Below, one piece after another: positions 33,388 to 42,152 of a DNA stretch of 47,863 bases. Within the stretch, counting starts at the first letter, position 1, and each line of letters begins with the position of its first letter. The stretch is from positions 1 to 47,863 of the forward strand of contig CAYUET010000021.1 of the NCBI GenBank assembly GCA_964443875.1, read 5' to 3'. The DNA comes from CAYUET01 sp964443875. Lineage in GTDB: Bacteria; Auribacterota; JAFGBW01. Under the pieces are notes generated by a model that was not told the DNA's origin, ran no database searches, and saw only the letters and a list, made by a program, of their open reading frames with translations. The position numbers and the translations under genes were made by a program.

Positions 33388-34548
33388 TCAGATGTCTTCC
33401 AGATGGATTTTCTTTTTCCCCCGGACCACCAGAACGCTGAAAATAGACACGATCCGAACGATCAGATAGGCAAAAAAGGCATTGATCCTGGTAAAAAATC
33501 CATGGGAAATATCCTGTTCTGTCACTTGAAGAATGTCTGTTTTCAGTTTTGACTGAATATGATTATAAAATTGCGCTGCAATTTCCTGGGAATGAATTTC
33601 AATATTTAACTCAATATTCGTGAAATAACTCATATAATTCATGTTGTAGGAGCCGATGGAGAGTAAGCGGCCGTCAATAAACAGAGCTTTGCCGTGAAGC
33701 ATGCATTTTTTCAATTCAAAGATTTCAATGCCGTGTTTCAGAAGGCTGGAATAATAGTAGCGCGTCGCTTTATGAATAAGGGGGACATCGCTTATGGCAT
33801 TGCAGATAATCTTTATGGATACATTTTTATTTTTAAGCTTATGGAGTTTTCTTAAAAAACGATGACTCGGAAAAAAATAAGGGGAGATGATTAAAAGTTC
33901 CTGCTGTGTATGATGCAGATAATAGTTGAGCCTGCGGTTGATGCGCTGAATATGAATCAAATTATCATTGTTGAGTATTTTGGCGTGATAATTACCCCGG
34001 AAAGGGATCTTTTTGGTGCTTTTTTTGAGTTTGTAGCGGATGCGCAAAGGCCAGTAGTGGATGCAGATTTTGAATATTTCCTCACAGCATCCGCCCTCCA
34101 GGTACACCGCAAAATCAAACCAGGTTAAAAAGGGCTCCCCGATATTTATTCCTGAAACCAATGCTTTTTCCTGATCAATCAGAAGAATTTTATGATGAAG
34201 CCTTCTGCCCAGATAGTACTTTTTATCCAGCAGGGAAAACCATCTGAATTTACCGAAAAATCTGAAGAAAAAGTTATGGGTTTGCAGGTCTTTTTCATGG
34301 GCGACAAGGTGAAGAGACCCCAGCTGGTCTACAAGAAGATAGACTTTGACCCCTCTTTCACTGGCGGCTTTAAGGGCCTCCAAAACTTTTCCTCCGATGG
34401 AATCATTTCTGAAAATATAGGTCTGGAGATGAATGGATTCCCGGGCAGACTGAATCAGTTCAAGCATCCGCGCATAATAGTGCTCTGCCGTATACAGAAG
34501 CTCTATCCGGTCATTTCTTTTTATCACTGTGCGATGGAAATAATACAT
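33388..34548 (-). CDS. Cardiolipin synthase-like phospholipase D protein
   Basis: The 386-residue protein has two complete HKD motifs: His118-Lys120-Asp125 in the HHKILLID stretch, followed by a GINIG turn, and His285-Lys287-Asp292 in HGKALFID, followed by SYN. These are the active site of the phospholipase D family. It lacks the N-terminal membrane hairpin of ClsA but has a hydrophobic stretch near residues 350-375, so it resembles ClsB/ClsC types. It most likely makes or remodels cardiolipin at the inner membrane. The ribosome site is weak. Confidence 0.85.
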   Translation of the reverse strand: MYYFHRTVIKRNDRIELLYTAEHYYARMLELIQSARESIHLQTYIFRNDSIGGKVLEALKAASERGVKVYLLVDQLGSLHLVAHEKDLQTHNFFFRFFGKFRWFSLLDKKYYLGRRLHHKILLIDQEKALVSGINIGEPFLTWFDFAVYLEGGCCEEIFKICIHYWPLRIRYKLKKSTKKIPFRGNYHAKILNNDNLIHIQRINRRLNYYLHHTQQELLIISPYFFPSHRFLRKLHKLKNKNVSIKIICNAISDVPLIHKATRYYYSSLLKHGIEIFELKKCMLHGKALFIDGRLLSIGSYNMNYMSYFTNIELNIEIHSQEIAAQFYNHIQSKLKTDILQVTEQDISHGFFTRINAFFAYLIVRIVSIFSVLVVRGKKKIHLEDI

Positions 34549-34694
34549 CGGTGATTATCCCGTTAATAAGGATTGCTTAACCCGAATTATAAAACAAGGG
34601 ATCTATTCCCTGAAGGAGACTATATCCCTTAATGCAAACAGTTTAATGTGTTTTTCTGTTTATGTCCAGAGCTTGCTCCGGAACATCCCTGTGC

Positions 34695-37049
34695 TTAATC
34701 AGGTTTTGAGTTTAATTTTTTAATAGAGAGGTAACCCAGAAAATAAATAATGGCCGCGGTCAGGAGAACCATTTTAAATCCTATTCCCCTTGCCAGGGCA
34801 ATGGCCGATACCGTGCCGATCACCGTCGCGTATCCATTGATGCCCCAGGCCCAGGGAACCAGCCTTTTTTCGGTTGAATCCAGAAGACGCATCCCCATGG
34901 GGAAAGGCATTCCCATAACAAAGCCGAGAGGAAAAATAAAGGCCATGGAGGCGAAGACCCGGATCCAGAAAGAAGACCCCAGAAAATACTGTATCCCGTA
35001 GGGAAGGCAGTAATTCATGACAAGAACAAGCAGGAGGATTCCGGACATGACGATTCCGATATGCTTTGAAGAAGGTGTTTTTATCGCTCCGCTGGCCAGT
35101 GCTCCGATTCCTGAAGAGGAAAGAAGGGAGAAGAGAACCACAGAGATGGCGTAGACCGGCACCCCTAAAAACAGAACAAAATTCTGCATGAGGCAGATTT
35201 CGATAAGAATGAAGGCGATCCCCAGTGCAAAAAAGAATCCGAGGGTTCTTAATTCGGTCAGAGAAGTGATCCCCTTTCTGCTGAAAATGAAAAGCGGGCC
35301 GAAAATGAAAAGGAGTGAAAAGAGGGTGGCTTCAAGAAAGATGACGATCAGGATCATATCTTCAATGGGCATAAGACGTTTCACTTTTTTCTGTTCATCC
35401 ACCCAGCGAAGACAGAGAGGCATGGAAGGATCAGAGGTGTCAATTCTGCCGAAAGAGCCGATATGTTCAAAAAAAGGCTTGTTGTCAGTCGGCGGGACAA
35501 GGGTGAGTCCTGAGAGATGATAGAAATCAGAGGGCGCGGAGGAGTTGAGGAAATTTACATACCAGTTTTTGGAATCCTGCATTCCGGGCGCATAAAGAAC
35601 GGAAAGATTTCTTTCTGATGCGAGGGATTGAATGGCGCTGATTTCTTCGGGTTTAAAGGGGTTTTTCTTGAGATAAAAGCCGTTATTGAGTTTATCTTCG
35701 CCTTCAACCACCAGGATGTGCTGGCGGGCGTCTTTACCCTGGGATTCAAGAACCTGCCGGGCCATGACCACGACTTTGAAAATATTATGGCGGTTTAAAA
35801 CCAGCATTCCGTCTTCTTTCAAATGCTCGAAATATTCATTAAAGGCTTCGGTTGTCAGAAGGTAGGATTCGGATAAATTAATCGCCCCTGAAGCCATGGC
35901 AATGGGGGTAAAATTATTGATCTGGTGAATAATATCAAATTGTTTGTCCGATCTTTTGATATAGCTTCGGCCTTCATCGCAAATCAGATGAACCCGGGGA
36001 TCCTTGAAAATGTTGCCGATATAATCTGCGTAGGTCTTGCTGACGATTTCACAGATCGTGGGATCCATTTCAATCGCCGTGACGGAAGCGGGATCATTGT
36101 TGAGCGCCAGAAGGACTTCACGGCCTCCTGAAGAACCGATGATGGCGACATCCGGGTTCTTTTTCATAAGATAAGGGATGGCAATGATAAGTTTGTTCAT
36201 GCCGTTCACATAATCGGTCTTGAACTGCCCGTCAAAGCTGATCAGGGCAGATTCATTAGTGCCGCCGTCGATCCACAGGCGTTTAAAATAGGGTTTTGTG
36301 CCCGGGGCGATGTCGATTTTGGACAGGGAGCTCCATTTCGAATATTCAATGGTTTTATTGGCCTGATCCTGTTTGTAGCTTCTTTTATTATCATGAACCT
36401 GAATTTCAATTTTCATCCACTGGGGGAAAAGGAGGGCAAAGAGAAGAATGACAAAAGGAGAGCTCCAGCGGGTTAAGTGGCTGGTTCTCCAGGTGAAAAG
36501 GATTCCGGCAAGAAGACCGGTCAGGGCAACAATGTAAAGAGTGCCCAGAGCACCAAAGCGGGTAAAGAAGGGAACGGTTAAAAGACAGCCGATTCCTGCG
36601 CCTATCAGATCAAAAAAGTAAAGTCTGGGAATGTCTTTTGTGAAAAGGGTGAAAAGCGTGGCGATGATGATTCCGGCAAAGGCAAAGGGGACAATCAGCG
36701 CAAGATAGTAAATTCCGAGATTGATCAGATTCCCGGGCTCTTTTAAATTCGTCATCTGGAGAGGAATATGATTGATCACGAGGAAGCACCCCAGAACAGA
36801 AAGAGAAAAAAGGATACTGCAGACGAAAAGGATCCGGTGGGTTTTGAACTTTTCAAGGAAGGCGGGGAAAATAGAAAGCATAACGCCGCTCATTCCGAAT
36901 CCGAAAAGGGCGGTTGAAATAATCATGAAGGCGTAATTCGAAAATAAAACAAGAGAAAAAATTCGCGTCAGAGATATTTCAAAGAGAAGCACCCCTAAGG
37001 AAATTAGAAAAATTCCGGCCAGATATTCAAAGCGTTTTTCTGCAAGCAT
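34695..37049 (-). CDS. Membrane fusion protein with a spermidine synthase-like methyltransferase domain
   Basis: The 784-residue protein has an N-terminal multi-helix part (residues 8-210), a soluble Rossmann domain (about 240-450) and a second group of helices (about 560-780). The Rossmann part has GSSGGRE (305-311), EMDP at 327-330 and DEGRSYIK (358-365), as in spermidine synthase-like enzymes. The catalytic Asp pair found in true spermidine synthases in the strand ending FDIIHQINN (371-379) is absent. It is therefore probably a methyltransferase-like or repurposed member. The start has only a weak ribosome site. Confidence 0.75.
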   Translation of the reverse strand: MLAEKRFEYLAGIFLISLGVLLFEISLTRIFSLVLFSNYAFMIISTALFGFGMSGVMLSIFPAFLEKFKTHRILFVCSILFSLSVLGCFLVINHIPLQMTNLKEPGNLINLGIYYLALIVPFAFAGIIIATLFTLFTKDIPRLYFFDLIGAGIGCLLTVPFFTRFGALGTLYIVALTGLLAGILFTWRTSHLTRWSSPFVILLFALLFPQWMKIEIQVHDNKRSYKQDQANKTIEYSKWSSLSKIDIAPGTKPYFKRLWIDGGTNESALISFDGQFKTDYVNGMNKLIIAIPYLMKKNPDVAIIGSSGGREVLLALNNDPASVTAIEMDPTICEIVSKTYADYIGNIFKDPRVHLICDEGRSYIKRSDKQFDIIHQINNFTPIAMASGAINLSESYLLTTEAFNEYFEHLKEDGMLVLNRHNIFKVVVMARQVLESQGKDARQHILVVEGEDKLNNGFYLKKNPFKPEEISAIQSLASERNLSVLYAPGMQDSKNWYVNFLNSSAPSDFYHLSGLTLVPPTDNKPFFEHIGSFGRIDTSDPSMPLCLRWVDEQKKVKRLMPIEDMILIVIFLEATLFSLLFIFGPLFIFSRKGITSLTELRTLGFFFALGIAFILIEICLMQNFVLFLGVPVYAISVVLFSLLSSSGIGALASGAIKTPSSKHIGIVMSGILLLVLVMNYCLPYGIQYFLGSSFWIRVFASMAFIFPLGFVMGMPFPMGMRLLDSTEKRLVPWAWGINGYATVIGTVSAIALARGIGFKMVLLTAAIIYFLGYLSIKKLNSKPD

Positions 37050-37142
37050 GCACAGTTATCCTTATTTTTGTCATTATAAAAAAAGCATTTCAGTAACGTT
37101 TTCAAGGCAATCAATCAAGGGATTTTTTAATAAAGAAATGAA

Positions 37143-38324
37143 TTATTCTTTCATTGCTTTCAGGAACTTATTGAGAATCAGGCTCCATTTAAAATTGTTT
37201 TCCACAAAGTATTGTCCGTTAAGTCCCATTTCATTTCTGATTTGCGGATGTTCGAGGGCATGGATGATATTCTGTTCGAATTCAAAATAATCGGAAAAGC
37301 GGTAGCCTGCCTTTGCCTGTTCGACCCAGTGGGAGGTCACTTTACAGTTGCGGTGAACCAGGACAGGGATTTTGCAGATCCAGCTTTCCATGATAATGAT
37401 GGAAAAGGATTCATTCAGCGAAGGCTGGCAATTCAAAAGGGCTCCTGCAAAACAGTTGATCTTGTCTTCTTCACTGACAAAACCCAAATCCAGTATTTTA
37501 TCCTTGTCTGAGGAAAGAAGGTCGACCTTTGGGGTTCCCATGGTGACAAACTGAAGTTTATTCGGGTAAATGCGCTGAAAGAGACGAACCATTTCCAATA
37601 ACAGATGGAAGTTTTTTCCTTCCTCCCTTCTTCCGGCATAGGTAATATAAGGAATGGAAATTTCATATTTCTGCCTGAACCCTTCAGGATCAGGTTTTTT
37701 ATCAAAATCAAATCCCATGGAGACCAGAAAGCATTTTTCAGAGGGAATGCCGTAGAGTTTTTGAGCAAGATCCATTTCAGGAGGAGCATTAAAGAGTATT
37801 TTTCCGGCTTTAACAAAAATATTCTTAATGCAGTCCAGATAAGCGAAGTTTTCTTCATGAAGGCAGGGAATCAGGATGCTTTTTTCCGGGCAGAGCTCTA
37901 TGCCCTTGATGGTGAGGCCGAATAAATAGGGAATAAAAATGAAATAATCGAAACGTTTTTGTTCACTCAGGACAGCCTGATTCAGGGAGTCGGAATTAAC
38001 GCTTTGATCCACCCATATTTTTTCCTCTTCAGGAGTCAAGCGTGTGCCTTCAGCGATTTTACGGTCAATTTCGTGATACCGGGATAAATTTCCGCGGTCA
38101 TTGACCCTGAAAAGACGAATCGTTAATCCGTTTTTTTTGAAAGTCTGCTCAGGAAGGGCATTTTCCCAGGTGGCATGATCCAGGGCTGTTGTTGCCCAGA
38201 ATTCCACCTCATGGCCTTTTTCAGCCGTTTTTTCTGCGAGAGTCCTGGATAAAACTTCAGCTCCTCCCGCTTTTGAAGTGAGGTACCTCGGACAGACAAA
38301 AACCAGTCGATATTTTTTTTCCAT
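37143..38324 (-). CDS. Family 4 glycosyltransferase
   Basis: The 393-residue GT-B protein begins YRLVFVCPRYLTSKAGGAEVLSRTLAE (the acceptor-domain glycine loop), and its C-terminal donor domain has ITYAGRREEGKNFHLLLE and NESFSIIIMESW, the E-x7-E motif of GT4 enzymes. AGGAA lies upstream of the ATG. Likely roles are surface polysaccharide or lipid glycosylation in the cytoplasm. It is divergent from pfkA across 116 bp. Its acceptor and donor sugars are unknown. Confidence 0.88.
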   Translation of the reverse strand: MEKKYRLVFVCPRYLTSKAGGAEVLSRTLAEKTAEKGHEVEFWATTALDHATWENALPEQTFKKNGLTIRLFRVNDRGNLSRYHEIDRKIAEGTRLTPEEEKIWVDQSVNSDSLNQAVLSEQKRFDYFIFIPYLFGLTIKGIELCPEKSILIPCLHEENFAYLDCIKNIFVKAGKILFNAPPEMDLAQKLYGIPSEKCFLVSMGFDFDKKPDPEGFRQKYEISIPYITYAGRREEGKNFHLLLEMVRLFQRIYPNKLQFVTMGTPKVDLLSSDKDKILDLGFVSEEDKINCFAGALLNCQPSLNESFSIIIMESWICKIPVLVHRNCKVTSHWVEQAKAGYRFSDYFEFEQNIIHALEHPQIRNEMGLNGQYFVENNFKWSLILNKFLKAMKE

Positions 38325-38440
38325 TAAATAATTCCTAATAATTGACTATAGATTTAAAATCTTTAAACTAAACAGAATAAATAAGGAAGATGTCAATTTT
38401 AAAAATGATATAAAAATGAAATAGAAGCAAGGAGGGTTCC

Positions 38441-39520
38441 ATGCATCTTTTAATCAACACGGGTGGAGGCGATGCCCAGGGATTGAATGCCGTCATCCGG
38501 GGCGTTGTCATGAGTGCTTTGAGGCGGGGCTGGAAAGTGACAGGGATTAAAAGAGGCTACAGGGGGCTCCTGGAGGATTATCCCCAGGGATTGATGGAAT
38601 TGACCCGGGATAGTGTAAGGGGCATTGCCCATCTGGGAGGAACCATCCTGGGAACGGTCAACAAAGGGCATCCTTTTGAATATCCCGTTGTGGAAAACGG
38701 CAAGACGGTTGTAAAAGATGTGTCGGATACCGTGATGAATCGGATTCGTGAAATCGGGGCTGACGGACTGATTGCCATTGGAGGCGACGGATCTTTAAGA
38801 ATTGCCCAGAAATTCATGGAAAAGGGGCTCAAGGTGATCGGGGTTCCGAAAACGATTGATAATGACTTAAGTGCCACAGAGGTTACTTTCGGTTTTGATT
38901 CCGCTGTTTCTGTTGCCACCGATGCCCTGGACAGACTGCATTCGACGGCTGAATCTCACCAGCGGGTCATGGTGGTGGAGGTTATGGGGCGTTATGCGGG
39001 ATGGATTGCTTTAAATTCCGGAGTCAGCGGCTCGGCGAATGTGATTTTGATTCCTGAAATCGAATATGACATGGAAAAGGTATGCGCTTCCATTAAGCGC
39101 CGCTATGAAACGGGCAGAACGTATGCGATTGTGGTGGTGGCGGAAGGGGCCAAGCCCAGGGGCGGGGAAATGAGCATCAAGGGTACGGAAATCGGGCGTG
39201 AGGTCCGTCTGGGAGGAGTGGCTGAAAAAGTGGCTTTCGAAATTCAGGAAAGAACAGGGATAGAAACAAGATCCCTGGTTTTGGGGCATCTGCAGAGAGG
39301 AGGCAGTCCCACCACTTTTGACAGATTAATCGCCTTGCGTTTCGGCTGCGCGGCTGTACGTTTTGTTGAACAGGGAATGTGGGGACACATGGTGGCGTCC
39401 CGTCCTCCTTATATGATCCCCGTACTGATCAAGGATGCCATTTCCCACATGAAGTCAGTGCCTCTGGAACATGACACACTGACCGCGGCCAGGGATCTGG
39501 GGATTTGTTTAGGGGATTAA
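38441..39520 (+). CDS. pfkA: 6-phosphofructokinase, mixed ATP/PPi-type active site
   Basis: PfkA phosphorylates fructose 6-phosphate. The 359 residues show NTGGGDAQGLNAVIRG (6-21), GGDGS at 114-118, PKTIDND at 136-142 with catalytic Asp140, MGRYAGW (182-188) and GHLQRGGSP near 284-292. The site corresponding to E. coli Gly104 is Gly117 (ATP-like) while the Gly124 site is Lys137 (PPi-like). This Gly/Lys mixture is known in group III phosphofructokinases, so the phosphoryl donor is uncertain. A strong AAGGAGGG ribosome site precedes the ATG. A weak promoter candidate lies at 38342-38369 (TTGACT with TAAACT). Confidence 0.92.
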   Translation: MHLLINTGGGDAQGLNAVIRGVVMSALRRGWKVTGIKRGYRGLLEDYPQGLMELTRDSVRGIAHLGGTILGTVNKGHPFEYPVVENGKTVVKDVSDTVMNRIREIGADGLIAIGGDGSLRIAQKFMEKGLKVIGVPKTIDNDLSATEVTFGFDSAVSVATDALDRLHSTAESHQRVMVVEVMGRYAGWIALNSGVSGSANVILIPEIEYDMEKVCASIKRRYETGRTYAIVVVAEGAKPRGGEMSIKGTEIGREVRLGGVAEKVAFEIQERTGIETRSLVLGHLQRGGSPTTFDRLIALRFGCAAVRFVEQGMWGHMVASRPPYMIPVLIKDAISHMKSVPLEHDTLTAARDLGICLGD

Positions 39521-39607
39521 AGAGATTTTTTACGCTCGTAAGCGGGGAAAACTTTTAAGTTATTATTTCAGAAAGATGAGAGAAAACCAGTTTTAGAAAG
39601 GATGTTT

Positions 39608-39883
39608 ATGAAATCGGGAAAATTTTCAGAGGCCTGTGAGCTTTTTATTCAGACCCTTCAAACAAAGAGAACCCTGGTTAAAAAGGAAGAGGAGATTCTT
39701 GAAAAAGTCATCCTGGAATCCCAGAAACTTCTGGAAAATTGTCTGGAATCAAAAAAATCCCGAATCAAAAACGGACTGGTTCAACAGCTGGACAAGGCCA
39801 TTGATCAGTTTGAAGGATCTCACCCTTCGCTGACCGCCAATATGGAAAAAATGATTGATATGCTGAATCAGGTGGGGATCTGA
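39608..39883 (+). CDS. DUF4404-like small protein
   Basis: A 91-residue, mostly helical protein. Residues 10-40 look like a charged coiled-coil helix and the C-terminus has FEGSHPSLTANMEKMIDMLNQVGI (written here as FEGSHPSLTA and MIDMLNQVGI), which resembles the end of DUF4404 proteins. I chose the ATG at 39608 because AAAGG lies six bases upstream; the ATG at 39602 is too close. It sits 88 bp after pfkA and converges with folX. The function is unknown. Confidence 0.6.
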   Translation: MKSGKFSEACELFIQTLQTKRTLVKKEEEILEKVILESQKLLENCLESKKSRIKNGLVQQLDKAIDQFEGSHPSLTANMEKMIDMLNQVGI

Positions 39884-39910
39884 GAAAAATCCCGGGTATT
39901 TGATAAACGA

Positions 39911-40273
39911 TTATTCGAACCGTTCGGCCGAAAGTTCTATGGAAACGGATTCCGCATTTTTAAGGGCAAAGGGTTTTGTCACTTTTATGGTTGCCTGAAT
40001 GACTTTTTCCTCTTCCATGATAAGGCCCAGGATAAAATCAGCAAGATTTTCCAGAAGGAAAAATTCTGTTTTTTCCGATTCCTCAACAATGTTTTTGGAA
40101 AGGGAGTCATAGTTGACGGCATGATCGAGATTGTCGGTTTCTATGGCCTTTGAAATATCTATGATCATTTCGATGTCTGCATAAACGGGCTGGCGTTCAA
40201 TTCGTTCCTGGGGGTAGGCTCCGATAATCGTTCTCAAAGACAACTGATTGATGCGTATTTTGGCTGTGCTCAA
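39911..40273 (-). CDS. Dihydroneopterin aldolase/epimerase family protein (FolX-like)
   Basis: The 120-residue protein is a FolB/FolX T-fold enzyme, with RTIIGAYPQERIERQPVYADIEM (12-34 region), the conserved NYDSL, LLENLADFIL and the ending KPFALKNAESVSIEL. The Lys-Pro-x-Ala-Leu ending followed by Ala-Glu-Ser-Val-Ser resembles the FolX epimerase more than the FolB aldolase. It overlaps the upstream SDR gene by four bases. Together they look like the FolX-FolM pair that makes tetrahydromonapterin. FolX against FolB is inference from a short motif. Confidence 0.7.
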   Translation of the reverse strand: MSTAKIRINQLSLRTIIGAYPQERIERQPVYADIEMIIDISKAIETDNLDHAVNYDSLSKNIVEESEKTEFFLLENLADFILGLIMEEEKVIQATIKVTKPFALKNAESVSIELSAERFE

Positions 40274-40986
40274 AGGTTCATTCCTCCGTCAATGTAGATG
40301 ATTTGTCCGGTAAGGTCCGGTGTTTCAATGAGAAAATCAAGGGCATTAACAAACTGTTCCGGGGTGGGGTGCTTTTGCATGGGAAGAGCGGCTTTGATTT
40401 TTTTGAAAAGGGCGGATTCTTTTGAGGTTCCGGCAACCAGCGTTCCCAGGGCTATGGCATTCACCCGGACAAGAGGTGATAATTCAACGGCCATCATGCG
40501 GGTGAGTTCGGCAAGCATTTTTTTGGAAAACAGATAGATGAAGTCTTTGGTCCTGTTGCGGGTGATCCGCCCGTCCAGAATATTGATGATGTGGGAGGGG
40601 CTGTCCGCGTGTTTTGAAAATTCCCTTGAGAGAATGAACGGAGCCGTGAAATTAACGGAAAGATGTTTTTCGATCTGAGCGTCGGAGGTGTCGAGAAAGG
40701 AGAGGGAATCGAAAACAGAGGCGCTGTTGATCAGAAGGTTGAAAGATTTGAAATCTTTGTAGGCCTGCCTGATGAATAGAGGGATTTTTCTGGTCTGGCA
40801 GAAATCACAGGAATAGGATTTAATGGAAACCGGATATTCGGATTCTGTTTTTTTGACAAGCCGGGACAGAGTTTCCCGGGAACGGCTGCAGTGAAGGGCC
40901 TGATTGAAGTGTTTAAGAGCAAGATGCCGGGTGATAAAGATCCCGAGTTTTCCAGAAGCTCCTGTAATCAGTGCATTTTGCGGCAT
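40270..40986 (-). CDS. Short-chain reductase, FolM/pteridine reductase-like
   Basis: The 238-residue SDR enzyme has the TGASGKLG cofactor loop (8-15), an Arg-Ser basic pair after strand 2 (SRSR near 34-37) that favours NADPH, the NSASV segment, and Tyr151-x3-Lys155. The residue 13 before Tyr151 is Asp138 rather than the usual catalytic Ser. Asp at this place is typical of pteridine reductases (PTR1 and FolM). With the adjacent FolX-like gene it should reduce a dihydropterin, giving tetrahydromonapterin or tetrahydrofolate. The function is inferred from these residues and context. Confidence 0.75.
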   Translation of the reverse strand: MPQNALITGASGKLGIFITRHLALKHFNQALHCSRSRETLSRLVKKTESEYPVSIKSYSCDFCQTRKIPLFIRQAYKDFKSFNLLINSASVFDSLSFLDTSDAQIEKHLSVNFTAPFILSREFSKHADSPSHIINILDGRITRNRTKDFIYLFSKKMLAELTRMMAVELSPLVRVNAIALGTLVAGTSKESALFKKIKAALPMQKHPTPEQFVNALDFLIETPDLTGQIIYIDGGMNL

Positions 40987-41087
40987 AAGTTTCCTGTTTT
41001 TAATATTGATCTATTATAATAAAAGATTATTAAATAATGAAATAAAATTAATGATTATTTTTACCTGCAGTAATTAAGGAGGAAATT

Positions 41088-42059
41088 ATGAAAAGGTTTT
41101 TATCCATTGTATTTTTTGCCGGATTTTTTTTCAGCCTGGCCGGACTTGAAGCAGCCTCTTTCCGCATGTCTGCAAACACCGGTCTTTCCAGTATTTTTGG
41201 AAATACCACCTATGACATCACCTTTCATGAATACGATCCCTATTATGGAAGGATAGAAGGGGAAAGTGAACTGGAATTTGATATCGCTGCGGCTTTATAC
41301 AATGTTGGAATTGAAATGGGCTTTTTAGATGAAGTTTTTGTCCTCTCTGTCAATTATTCAGGAACAATGAATGCCTATGGAGGTACATTAAGGGACCGTG
41401 ACTGGATTACCAATGATTCCATCAATTATTATTATGATGAGCTCATGGGCGACACGGATTCTGATGTGGATTCCGAGGTTGATATTGTGGATATTAACCT
41501 GAAATGGTATGTGGGTTCAGTGGGGCAGAACAACAGGGTTCGCTTCAATGTCGTGGCCGGTTACCAGAATCAGAAATGGGGAACCTTTGAAGCCAGCAAT
41601 ATTGACGGTTATTATTCAGGGCTTTTGACCGATGACGGCCGCAGACAATATTTCAACGAGTCTTTTTCCTCTCCGGTTTTAACTTACGAAGTCACCTATG
41701 ATATGTTTTATGGAGGCTTTGGGGCGGATTTTAAAGTTCTTGAGGATTTTATCCTGAAGACTCAGTTTAATCTGGGCTATGTTTCCGCTGAGGATGAAGA
41801 TGACCATATTTTGAGACAGAAATTTGCTGAAGGAGAAACAGACGGCATTATGGCGGATTTGAACCTGGATCTGCTGTTTAAACTTTCCGAATTAGTTAAT
41901 TTCAGTATTTATACGCATTTTAAAATGATTGACACAGAGGGCGACCAGACTCAATGGGAATATGATTCCCATGGAAACAGGACTTATCTTGATAAGATCG
42001 ACGACGAGATCACGAGTGAACAGTTTACTGCCGGATTGAAGGTTGAAGTTAATTTTTAA
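41088..42059 (+). CDS. Omptin-like outer-membrane beta-barrel, probable protease
   Basis: The 323-residue protein has a signal peptide cleaved near Ala22/Ala23 and ends in VEVNF, an outer-membrane signature. The body aligns with omptins: GTLRDRDW (Asp103 and Asp105, matching the Asp83/Asp85 pair of OmpT) followed by a surface loop; AGYQNQKWGTFEA, like AGYQESRYSFTA; and EDEDDHILRQ, where Asp238 and His240 match the Asp210/His212 pair. All four catalytic residues are therefore present. Omptins cleave between basic residues on the cell surface. AAGGAGG precedes the ATG. It is followed by a terminator. Sequence identity beyond the catalytic loops is low, so the substrate is unknown. Confidence 0.75.
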   Translation: MKRFLSIVFFAGFFFSLAGLEAASFRMSANTGLSSIFGNTTYDITFHEYDPYYGRIEGESELEFDIAAALYNVGIEMGFLDEVFVLSVNYSGTMNAYGGTLRDRDWITNDSINYYYDELMGDTDSDVDSEVDIVDINLKWYVGSVGQNNRVRFNVVAGYQNQKWGTFEASNIDGYYSGLLTDDGRRQYFNESFSSPVLTYEVTYDMFYGGFGADFKVLEDFILKTQFNLGYVSAEDEDDHILRQKFAEGETDGIMADLNLDLLFKLSELVNFSIYTHFKMIDTEGDQTQWEYDSHGNRTYLDKIDDEITSEQFTAGLKVEVNF

Positions 42060-42080
42060 TCGTTTTTTCAGAAAATGATA

Positions 42081-42112
42081 AAAAGGGCGGGTTTTCCCGC
42101 CCTTTTTTTTTT
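42081..42112 (+). terminator. Rho-independent terminator of the omptin-like gene
   Basis: GGGCGGG (42085-42091) and CCCGCCC (42096-42102) pair around TTTT, flanked by A and T runs, ending in at least ten T. It lies about 25 bp after the stop and before rmuC. Confidence 0.93.
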
Positions 42113-42152
42113 ATACAATCGTAAGCGAAGTAAAAATGAGTTGAGGGTGTTT

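Noticed and set aside
34665..34682. TCCAGAGC/GCTCCGGA hairpin downstream of the spermidine synthase-like gene as a terminator
   Set aside because: No T-run follows on the minus strand and the stem contains a G-T pair with a two-base loop, so the case is too weak to list.
42075..42152. Longer N-terminus of RmuC
   Set aside because: It runs through the omptin terminator; the ATG at 42153 has a good ribosome site.
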